Source: Linum tenue
Lineage: Eukaryota; Streptophyta; Magnoliopsida; Malpighiales; Linaceae
DNA: 64,000 nucleotides
Assembly (NCBI GenBank): GCA_946122785.1
Contig: CAMGYJ010000010.1
Location: forward strand, 27,693,608-27,757,607
Reading direction: 5' to 3'
Shown here piece after piece: positions 54,856 through 64,000 of the stretch. The first letter of the stretch is position 1. Each line of letters opens with the position of its first letter. Below the pieces are notes generated by a model. That model was given only the letters and a program-made list of their open reading frames with translations. It was not told the origin of the DNA and ran no database searches. Position numbers and translations under genes: made by a program.

Positions 54856-57039
54856 CATAGCTCGAACAATGTTACATGACTATGGTTTGCCTAAGTACTT
54901 CTGGGCTGAAGCCATAAATACTGCATGCTATATTACTAATTGAGCTTTGATCAGATCTGGAATTAAGAAGACTCCTTATGAGATTTGGAGAGGAAGAAAA
55001 CCCAATCTGAGTTACTTCCATCCCTTTGGTTGCAAGTGCTTTGCATTAAACACCAAAGATCATCTTGGGAAGTTTGATGCTAAATTCGATGAATGTGTGT
55101 TTTTGGGCTATTCCATGACTAGCAGAGCATATAGAATATTCAACAAAAGGACTCTCAAAGTGGAAGAGTCCATAAATGTGATATTTGATGAATCTGCTAA
55201 TGAGTGTTCAGATGAGATAGATGAAGATGATTTTGGACTTGGTGGGAGCTATGATCTACCAAGGAAATCAAACACGGAGAAATCTGAACCCAGAACGATC
55301 ATATCTGAAGATCAAGATAAAGCAGTAAGTACCACAAACTCTCCGATCGAGGAAGACCATGATGTAAGGCAACCTCCTCCACATATTACTAAACGTCATC
55401 CTTCTTCACTTATGATAAGAGGGCTAAATGAAGGTATGGTCACTCGCTCTAGAAATTCAATTGTGCATACTGCTTTTGTGTCATTGGTTGAACCTAAAAA
55501 CGTGATAGATGCCTTGAATGATGAAAATTGGAATGCTGCTAGAATGAAGAAATGAGTCAGTTTGAACGAGCTAATGTGTGGGAGTTGGTACCCAGACCAC
55601 CTAATAGAGTTATTATCGGGACTAAGTGGATCTACATGATCAAGTCAAATGAAAATGGGGTAGCAACTAGAAATAGGGCTAGGTTGGTAGCTAAAGGGTA
55701 TAATCAAGAAGAGGGAATAGATTTCGATGAAACCTTTGCCCCAGTCGCTAGATTAGAGGCTATTAGAATGTTATGTGCATTTGCTAGCTCTAAGGGTTTC
55801 AAACTTTTTCAAATGGACGTCAAAAGTGCCTTTCTAAATGGAGATTTAAAAGAGGAAGTGTATGTTGAACAACCACCCGGTTTTGAAGACTTTCGATACC
55901 CAAACCATGTCTATAAATTAAAGAAAGCACTATATGGACTTAAACAAGCACCCCGGGCATGGTATGAAAAACTTAGTTCTTTTCTTTTAGGAGAAGGTTT
56001 TAAAAGGGGCTCAGTGGATAAAACTCTCTTTATAAAAAATAAAGGACAACATATGTTACTAGTTCAAATATATGTTGATGACATTATATTTGGATCTTCT
56101 AGCAAAGAGTTATGCGAATATTTCGAAAATATCATGAAGAAAACTTTTGAAATGAGTGCAATGGGAGAACTAACATATTTTTTGGGTTTGCAAATTAAAC
56201 AAACAACTCGAGGCATTTTCATTAGTCAAACCAAGTACATTCAAAATATGTTAAAACGGTTTGAATTCGGGAATCTAAAAACTGCCACCACCCCTATGGC
56301 TTCTACCATTAAACTAGACAAGGATGAGTCGGGTAAGTCAATTGACGAGAAGTTCTATAGAGGAATGATTGGGTCACTAATGTATCTTACTGCTAGTAGA
56401 CCCGATATTCAGTTTAGTGTGTGTCTTTGTGCTATATTTCAAAGTGCTCCTAAAGAAAGTCATCTGACTGCTGTCAAAAAAATCTTTCGTTACTTAGCTG
56501 GTACAATGGATCTAGGTCTATGGTATGATTGCGAGTCAAGTCTTGATTTAATTGGATATAGTGACTCAGACTATGATGGGTGCATAGTTGATCGTAAGAG
56601 TACTTCCGGGACATGTCAATTTCTAGGAAATTCTCTTGTGTCTTGGTTTAGTAAAAAACAAAGTTATGTTGCTCTATCCACCGCCGAGGCTGAATACGTG
56701 GCCGCTGGCCTATGTTGTACTCAACTCCTTTGGATGAAGCATCAACTTTGTGACTACGGGTTAGAAATAATGTCCATGCCCGTATTGTGTGACAATACGA
56801 GTGCCATTAACATGGCAAAAAATCCCGTACAACATTCTCGAACCAAGCACATAGAAATTAGGTATTATTTCATTCGAGAATTGGTTGAAGAAGGCCAAAT
56901 TCAGCTTGAGTTTGTGCCTACGAAAAATCAATGGGCTGATATCTTTACTAAACCTCTTAGTGTGGATCAGTTTCTGACCATTCGTCGAGAAATTGGACTT
57001 CTACTTACTAGTGAGCTTAAAGATTTAGGTTATAATTAG
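54796..57039 (+). pseudogene. Integrase end, RT and RNase H of element D
   Basis: After the frame break, the integrase Glu region is in a new frame. A TGA at 54941-54943 follows, where a CGA Arg codon is expected. The segment 54947-55555 has [15 protein letters not shown] further frame slip near 55546 leads to the open frame 55552-57039. This holds RT (WELVPRPPN start, [23 protein letters not shown]) and RNase H ([19 protein letters not shown], ending ADIFTKPL). The last 495 codons are intact. Confidence 0.9.
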
Positions 57040-57958
57040 CTTGTGCTGTTGAGGCTCAAATTAATTTTCCTAAGTTCTAAAAATATCATCAAATTCCCTA
57101 GCATTTGTTGCAAAATTTGAGCCAACATCTTTAATTTAATTTTCCTAAGTTTAGAGCCGCTCATCAGGCTTTGTGAGCCGACTCCCTTGTGTTCATTTTG
57201 TTCGTGTGATTCAAGGAAGGTAAAGCTTGCCTTTCCTTCTTCCTCTAGTGTCGAGCTGCATCCTAAAATCCCTAACAGCTCAAGCTCTATCAATTCTTCG
57301 TAGAGATTCCCTTTCAAATCTTCCCCAAAGGAAGCTCGAATCTCATGGCGGTGGATGCGATAGAAGCCAATCTTCTTCTATTTAATGGGTCCTTTAATTG
57401 GGTTGATACGAACTGCCCCATCTCCAATTTTTCCCAGTTCAGCTCGTCATTTGTCCCGTTGAAAGCTCGTCAATGTCCCAGGGGGAGACAAAGGCAAAGC
57501 TGCTGAAATAGCATTCATGTCTTCTCCAGAGTATTCTTACTAGGAGTATCAGCGATTAGGTTTAGGGGGAGATCTATAACTGCTCTTTGGAAAGTCTAAG
57601 AGTCCTGATTTATTTTGGGAGACAAAGGCAAAGCTGCTGAAATAACATTCATGTCTTCTCCAGAGTATTCTTACTAGGAGTATCAGCGATTAGGTTTAGG
57701 GGGAGATCCATAACTACTCTTTGGAAAGTCTAAGAGTCCTGGTTTATTTTGGGAGTGTCAGTCTAGTTGTTTGTACTTCATCCAAGTATCAAATGTTCTT
57801 TGATTTTCGTTGCCTTTGAAGAAAATGATTCCTTGCTGTTTTTGGTTTATGTGTATTCTTTTAAGCATATTATTAGGACAGGCTGCACCAAATTGTTTGT
57901 TGAAGTGTGCAGTATACAGCAGCTATATATTGGGCCATTGACAAGCTTAGGGGGAGTA
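57040..57958 (+). other. 3' region of element D with a 134-bp tandem duplication and purine tract
   Basis: No ORF. A 134-bp unit (57484-57617) is repeated head to tail at 57618-57751 with few changes. Each copy contains TTTAGGGGGAGAT, a sequence like the true polypurine tract at 57948-57958 (TTAGGGGGAGTA) that adjoins the 3' LTR. Confidence 0.75.
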
Positions 57959-59351
57959 TGTTGAGTCAAGCATATCAATGGCCTCAATCAAAGAAGGAAA
58001 ATGCTGCAATCTTGTAAGTAAAGGAAAGAAAATCAAAGACAGCATAAAGGAGGAGAGATTCTGCAATCAGCAAGAACAATAAAGGAAAGAACTTCTCAAT
58101 GGCTAGCTATGCTCAAAGATGCTGATTTGCCACCTAGCAAATCAACACAAAGAAGGAAGGTTCTAACGGCTGAAAAATTAGAGAAGAAATCATATCAAGA
58201 AGATTGGATCCAACAGTGCACAATGAGGCTCAAATGACCAACTCACTACAAATCAAATTAGAGGATTGAGTTCTCAATCAAATCATCACAAATAGGGAAG
58301 GAATTTGAATGACTAACGGTCATATTCCTCCCTATAAAAGGCGACCTGAAGAACCACCAATGGCAACCTTTCAAGTGATCAAATAGCTAGCTAAGACAAA
58401 AGGGGATTTTGTGAGAATACCTAGATTGATATGAAAGGGGATTTCTCAAAGGGTTCGGGGAGAATTGCTTTGAGAGTTAGTGTTGGGGAAACACTGGTTA
58501 CGAGTTGCTGGGGAAGCAATTCGGGTCTGAAAAGAGAGTGTTTGATCAATCGGGTTGAGATTGATCAAAGGGTTCTTGGGTAGATAGCTTGTAACGACGA
58601 ACTTCAACGCAAAATCATAGTGAATCGTCGGAGATCACACAATCGTGATTCTCCGACCGTGGAGTAGTCAGTATTGGGATTCTTATTCTCCCAATACTGG
58701 AAACCACGTAAAAATTGTGGTGTGTCTTCTCATTCTGTTTTTCGGATTCTGCTGTGTATGTCCTTCTGTGTGTGTTCTGTGTTGTGCAGGGAAATTCATT
58801 CAGGAGCAGATAGGGAAGAAGTACCGTGAGGACCAGCTTGGGGAACTTGTTTGGAGCCGGGCTTGATTTGAGCTTCACTGCAACTGCCTGGGTTTTTCAC
58901 AGCATAGTTCTTGTTGTTCTTCCCTGTTCTTCACTCGAACAGAAGCAGAGTTTGTGTTTGATCTAAGTTCCAAGCGGGAAGGGGAACTTGATTTGAATTA
59001 AAACTCAGTCGTTTTGCTTTCCTCAATTAGAAGCTGGGTCGGGACGAGAATAGAGTGGGCTGTACTTCCGGGCTGGGTTATTTCGCCCGAGTAATCTCAG
59101 TGTTAGGGAATAGAAGCCTAGTAGCGTGAAACTAGGTTAAGATAAGTGGGACTTACATTTTATAGGCTTTGTTGGGATTAAATTTTAATCTGACTATCTT
59201 AGTGTGTCATTATTCGCCTAGGCCTAAGGTGGAAGGGTCTTAGATAGTTAGAATTAAAATTTGCCTTGAGATTGATTTGTGCTAATCATTTATATTGAGT
59301 TTGATTTGTAGCAAAGACAGGTATAAAGTCTCGCGCTCGACGCAACCAACA
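57959..59351 (+). repeat. 3' LTR of element D
   Basis: 1393 bp, TGTTGAG to CCAACA, followed by the target repeat GTTTA (59352-59356). The TATA box is TATAAAAG at 58333-58340. It is uninterrupted, so it gives the intact form of the 5' LTR split by E. Confidence 0.93.
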
Positions 59352-59356
59352 GTTTA

Positions 59357-61335
59357 TGCCACTCCAAAACAGGCCATTTAGGCCTGATCACCTCCCATAC
59401 TGCACTTAAGCGAAACCTAGGCATAGGGACCCGATTCCAAAGAACTGCCCCCCTGCATAGAGAAGTGTTACTGGAGCACACTTCGTGTTTTCAAAATCCT
59501 ACGCTAGGCCCAGGGGCCACTAGAACTGGACATTATTGTCCAGATGCAACCTTGTTTGACCCTGTAGGTCTTGATCCAGGCCACCCAGATAGTTCCACTT
59601 TGCATTAGAATCAACCATAGCATACGAGCAGTGCATGCTTGGTTCCAGGAATAGAGCTCCTTCAACCCTAACCCTCCTTCCTTCTTGGGTCTGGCCATTC
59701 TATCCCATCCAATCTTCGCTTTTCCCTCCTCATTACCATGCCACAAGAAATTGGAACAGATCCTTTGTACCTGTTTCGGGACCTTTTTCGGGAGCAAGAA
59801 GACTTGCATCCAATACTGTAATACACCCATTAAGACAGAACTAACTAATTGAAGACGACCAGCATAACTAAGCCTTTTGGCCCTCCAAGACTTTATTTTT
59901 TGGGTGATTTTGGCTACTAGCTTCTCACATTCCGCAGCTGACAGCTTTCCTGATATCAGTGGGAGTCCCAAGTATCTCACCGGTAGCACTCCCTCCTGAA
60001 AACCAGTCATTTGAAGAGCCCTGCTCTTAAACATCACTGACATTCCCCCAAAATAGACCTCACATTTGGTGGGGTTGCACTTCAAACCAGACATAAAATA
60101 GAACTCAGAAAGTATCTCCTGCACATTAGAAATGGCAGTCCCTGACCCTTCTGTAAAGATTAAAAGATCATCAACAAAACTCAGAAGAGTTAGCTTCAGT
60201 TTTTTACATTGTATGGCAAGCGCATATAGCTGCAGACTCATTTAAGAATAAAGAGAGACCCTCCATAGCAATGGTGAAGAGGTAGGGCGAGAGAGGATCA
60301 CCCTGCCTAACACCCTTTTGTGCTCCAAAGTAGCCACACAGCCCCCCATTGATACTAATACTAAACTTTGCAGTTTTGACTGTCAACTTAAGCCAATTAA
60401 TGAAACAAGTTGGAAAACCCATAATCTCCATCATCAGAAACAAATAAGCCCAATTGACTGAGTCGAAGGCCTTCATAAGATCCACTTTGATAGCACAACG
60501 AGAGGATAAATGCATTCTATGATAACCACTAACAAGCTCTTGTGCCATTAAAATGTTATCTACTATTCTCCTCCCTTCAATAAAAGCTTATTGGTTACCA
60601 CTAATGACCTTAGGAAGTACTTTCTTGAGACAGTTAGCCAACACCTTAGAAATAATCTTATACAGAATATTAATGCAAGAAATTGGCCTATAGTCTTTGA
60701 GAGCACAAGCTGAAGGTATTTTAGGCAACAGAGAAACAGCAGTAGCATTTACACTACCTGGTAAACGCCTTGAGGAAAAGAAGTCCATCACACCCGCCAG
60801 GACATCAGTATGAATGATTGACCAAGCCTTTCTATAAAAACCTGTCGAGAACCCATCAAGGCCAGGTTCTTTATATGGATTCATGTGAAGTACAATAGCC
60901 TGAATCTCATCTTCTGTGATGGGAGAAGCAAGGAATGAAACCTCTTGAGCACCTAGCCTGTTGTGAACCAATAACTCCAGCCGACCTCTATCAGGATGAA
61001 CACCACGATCACTGACACCAAAGAGATTTTTATAGAAGGAGACAGCCTCCTCTGCAATTTTATCAACATCTGTGATTTCATCCCCATTCGCAGTAACCAA
61101 CTTACGAATTGCCCTCTTTGCTGTATGTATTTTAACTGCTTGATGGAAAACCCTTGTGCTTTTATCCCCAACTCCAAAACATTAACCCTCGATTTCTGCT
61201 TATAAAGACACTCCTCAGCCTTCCTGAACTCTTCCGACTGAACTTGCAGTTCTGATACTAGAGCAAAAGACTCCTCAGATAGTGATGCAAAAGCAACAGC
61301 TTTTGCACAGATTGGTGCTCTTTCTACCTCCTTCA
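59357..61335 (-). pseudogene. LINE2 reverse transcriptase and linker
   Basis: The frame 60588-61100 has NPYKEPGLDGFSTGFYRKAW and the RT entry ALKDYRPISCINILYKIISK. The next, 60204-60548, has DLMKAFDSVNWAYLFLMM and GVRQGDPLSPYLF. The third, 59504-60241, has the SFVDDLLIF catalytic box, RYLGLPLISGKLSAAEC and SWRAKRLSYAGRLQLV. A stop lies near 60585 and a frameshift near 60230. It continues leftwards into the zf-RVT part at 32255-32545 across element D. Confidence 0.88.
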
Positions 61336-62447
61336 TAGGGATGGCAATGGGTAGGGTCGGGTGCGGGTTTACCCTATACCAAATCCTAACCCGCCGGGTA
61401 GAGCCTTCTAAAATACCCAGCCAAATAACCACCGGGTATGAAAATTATATAACCATACCCTACCCACCGGGTAACCACGGGTATTCGGGTAACCATGGGT
61501 ACGAATGTTAAACTATGAACTTATACACATATATGCACACACATATTGTTGTCCATTAAAAATTCTCAATACTTGTAACTGTTCTAGCTTCAACAATCCA
61601 CACAAATAAAAACAGCAAACACATAATAATTGTTCTTGCTTCTACAATCCACACAAACATAATAATCGTCTACATCGGCGAAGGAGATTAGAGAGGAGAC
61701 ACTAAATATATACAAGGTACTTCTTACTTCTCCTTTAAGAGTTGGTGGCAATCTTGCATGAGGAGCTGGGCAAGGCTCGGAATGGAGGAGTTTTCTTTTG
61801 GTTGGGTGAAAACTTATACAAGTTTTTGTAGAAGTGTATTATTTATTTATGGGAAAAGAAATGGTCAAGGGAATGAGGATTTAGGGGTTTTGGTGTTAAT
61901 TGTAGAGGGCGGATAATTTTAGCAAAAAAAAAAAAAACTGTTATGGTTGCATTAGTTCACAAAGGTGTTTCATTTTATGTTTAAACCGATGCATGGGTGT
62001 ATTTATATGTCTTGGTGTGAATGCATGCAAATATATGTTCTTCCTAGGATTTTGAGTAAATGAAAAGGCTCTAAGAACCGTGGGTTAGCAAAGAGGAGAA
62101 GCATTTCACGATGTGTGCATACATGTATAATTGGGGCCATGAAAAGATGAAAGGAGATTTGTTTATGCTTAAAGAATTGAGAGTAGGTAGGATCAAGATC
62201 GATAATAGTAGCTAAACTCAATTTCTCAAGCTAAACTAAATTTTTCAAGGGAAATTGACCCTTTGGTTAGCGGGGCGGGTATAACGGGGCGGGTATTATC
62301 GATTACCATACCCGTACCCTACCCTTTATTTTGAAACCGGGTATTACCCGTACCCGCCCCTTAACCCGTCAAAGCGGGTAATTACCCTCGTTGACCGGTT
62401 ACGGTCGGGTAGGGTACCCATGGTTACGGGTTGGATTGACATCCCTA
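61336..62447. mobile_element. hAT-type non-autonomous element in LINE2
   Basis: A 1112-bp element with TIRs TAGGGATG(G/T)CAAT and 8-bp target repeats CTCCTTCA (61328-61335 and 62448-62455). The subterminal parts are rich in GGGTAACC and CGGGTA motifs; the middle is AT-rich. No transposase is seen. The TIR type is common among plant hAT MITEs. Confidence 0.88.
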
Positions 62448-62455
62448 CTCCTTCA

Positions 62456-63348
62456 CCTTTGCACTAATGTCCCCAAACTTCTCTTTATTCAGTTGCTTCA
62501 AAGATTTCTTCACCACAGTTAGTTTTAGTTGAACTCGTTGTAGAGGATGTGCATCAATCTGTGTCTCCCAGGCCTTGCTAACAAGAAGCAGAAAATCAGG
62601 AATATCTGCCTAAAAATCAAAATACTTAAAAGGTTTGGGAAGGGACTTCTGTTGGCTTCGAAGCCACCAAAATTCCACAATGATATGAGAACTGTACAGC
62701 CAAAACATCAATATGACAATCTGGGAATGAATCGAATCACTTCTCATTCACAAGTGCACGGTCCAACTTCTTGGCAAGAGGACTACCAGCTTGATTATTA
62801 GTCCACGTAAACTGAGGGCCTACTACCCTGTGATCAACCAGTTCCATTGAATCAATCCAGTTCCCAAAATCTCCCATACAACTAGTGGTATCACATCGTT
62901 TGGAAACTTCCTCAGGCATTAACACTGCATTAAAGTCTCCCCCAACTATCCACGGCTGACTACAAACCATGATCCTAGCCAACTATGAGTATGTGATTCT
63001 CCTTTCCACTTCATCATTAGACCCATAAACAGCAGTGAGAAAACAACTCTCACCCTCCACTGACTTTACCGAACAATGGACAAAATTCTTGCTAGGAACT
63101 AAGATGCTTAATCCAATACTACCAGGATTCCAAAATAACCAAATACGCCCCAACCTACTATCAACATAGTTCAAGTGCTTCTTCCATCCAGAACAGAATC
63201 CTTTAGACACCTCAACTGCTTTATCTTTCTTTACCCTGGTTTCCAATACAGCAACTACATATACTTTATTCTACCTAAGGACCGAATACAAGTCCCTACG
63301 CTTAGAGGGTTTATTAAACCCTCTTACATTCTGGAATAGAAAAATCAT
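62456..63348 (-). pseudogene. LINE2 endonuclease
   Basis: It starts near 63348 with an NVRGFNKPSKR motif typical of the EEP endonuclease start. METRVKKDKAVEV follows (62983-63246), then WIVGGDFNAVL and the QFTWTNNQ region (62737-62982). A stop near 63268 and another between 62982 and 62983 break the frame. The remaining linker reaches the hAT element at 62447. Confidence 0.85.
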
Positions 63349-63680
63349 TTGGAAGAAAAGGGCAGAGACCCTCCCTTCTTTCCACCTTTCCTGGGGGCTG
63401 CTTGCAGAGTGACCACCACACCTTCATCCAAAGTTCGCAACAAGTCATAAGAGTGAGATACTGGAAGCACACTGTTTGGGCTAGGATGTGGTGACCAAAT
63501 ACGTGGTTTGGCTCCATTAACCACAAGCTGAAATTCCGCCTCAGAGGGTAAAGCAGGAGAAGCACACTCAACTGCAGCAAAACTGTTGTCAAGATTAATC
63601 CCCTGCATTCGTGAGTTAGCCACAGGAGAAGTTCCAGTCGAACATTCACCAATCCCCACCACATTGGTCCCAATCATGAT
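63345..63680 (-). pseudogene. LINE2 ORF1 C-terminal tail
   Basis: A 110-codon frame ends in a basic PRKGGKKGG tail just before the endonuclease start. This is the position and composition expected for the end of a plant L1 ORF1. The rest of ORF1 is missing, so LINE2 is 5'-truncated or broken near 63680. Confidence 0.55.
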
Positions 63681-64000
63681 ATTTTTAATTATTACAGCCT
63701 TCCTACTTGATGTTGTTTTGAGATTCTCAACTCATTTTTAAATAAAATTGTATATGATATATTTAATGATATTTTGTCAAAACTCATTCGTTGTAACTTG
63801 TAAGCATGAAAAATAGTTAGTACTATCCACTTTAATACACGTATGCATGATGGTACGTATTTTATACATTTAAAATTTCTTATTCGTAATAATATTGTCA
63901 ATGGTGCATTGTATATGACTTTTCTTTAAAGCTTCTAACACTATGTATAAACAAAAAATTATATAAAATTAGTGGGTAGCCGAGATACAATCTGGGCTCC
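63681..64000. other. AT-rich flank, nothing recognised
   Basis: Strongly AT-rich sequence beyond the LINE2 end, with no domain, repeat or motif that I can support. Confidence 0.4.

Larger units (their letters stand above)
32555..59351 (+). mobile_element. Element D: Sirevirus-like Ty1/Copia retrotransposon hosting nested elements
   Basis: It is bounded by TG...CA LTRs and the 5-bp duplication GTTTA (32550-32554 and 59352-59356), inserted in LINE2. Removing E, B and the MITE leaves about 9 kb: LTR, PBS (39383), gag, protease, integrase, RT, RNase H, purine tract and LTR. Several frameshifts and stops make it inactive. It has three zinc knuckles in Gag and no third ORF. Confidence 0.92.
31978..63680 (-). 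mobile_element. LINE2: L1-type LINE split by nested insertions
   Basis: LINE2 sequence occurs at 31978-32554, 59357-61335 and 62456-63680, all minus strand and in colinear order (zf-RVT, RT, linker, endonuclease, ORF1 tail). It is interrupted by copia element D and by a hAT element. The pieces join exactly at target duplications GTTTA and CTCCTTCA. It is the oldest layer of this nest and carries many stops. Confidence 0.85.

Overview
The window looks like nuclear DNA of a flowering plant, from a transposon-dense, probably heterochromatic region. Almost every coding trace belongs to a mobile element: Athila-like Ty3/Gypsy elements with an env-like ORF and a tRNA-Asp primer site, Sirevirus-like Ty1/Copia elements, a chromovirus remnant, plant L1 LINEs, a tRNA-derived SINE, MULEs (one with a plant mobile domain) and hAT-type MITEs. 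I see no convincing host gene, tRNA gene, rRNA gene or CRISPR array. The species cannot be named from the sequence. A 100-N assembly gap lies at 30424-30523.

Layout. (1) 1-10531: a minus-strand Athila-like element A (LTRs 430-1771 and 9189-10531). The same PBS and gag start recur left of its left LTR, so two units share one LTR and the array runs off the window. (2) 10532-12904: old non-coding DNA with a SINE and an LTR fragment. (3) 12905-21072: a deleted MULE whose right terminal inverted repeat is split by a minus-strand L1 LINE (about 13792-21030). (4) 21073-23780: decayed minus-strand chromovirus. (5) about 23780-30423: plus-strand Sirevirus-like element C, carrying a hAT MITE (29184-29826) and a third, env-like ORF cut by the gap. 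(6) 30524-31977: plant-mobile-domain MULE fragment. (7) 31978-63680: a minus-strand L1 LINE (LINE2) split by nested insertions.

LINE2 holds copia element D (32555-59351, TSD GTTTA). D holds Gypsy element E (33913-39345, TSD ACAGG, inside D's 5' LTR), Athila-like element B (40190-52443, TSD CTAAG, inside D's gag) and a hAT MITE (53910-54351, TSD CATGTGAG, inside D's pol). A second hAT element (61336-62447, TSD CTCCTTCA) sits directly in LINE2. These insertions can be ordered by containment.

How the parts relate. A keeps gag, protease and a nearly intact env-like ORF but has lost RT, RNase H and the integrase core. B keeps gag-protease-RT in one frame but has frameshifts later in pol and in env. 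E is a short relative with similar LTR ends and 3' region but only one acidic ORF. All three share a tRNA-Asp PBS, a purine-tract signal next to a hairpin, and a second stem-loop, so E and A could have been mobilised in trans. The most unusual non-coding signal is arrays of short GC-rich palindromes (CCCGGTCGGG type in A and B, GCACGGCCGTGC type in E, AACCGC/GCGGTT type in the MULE). All coordinates and identity remarks come from reading by eye; no search or alignment was run.
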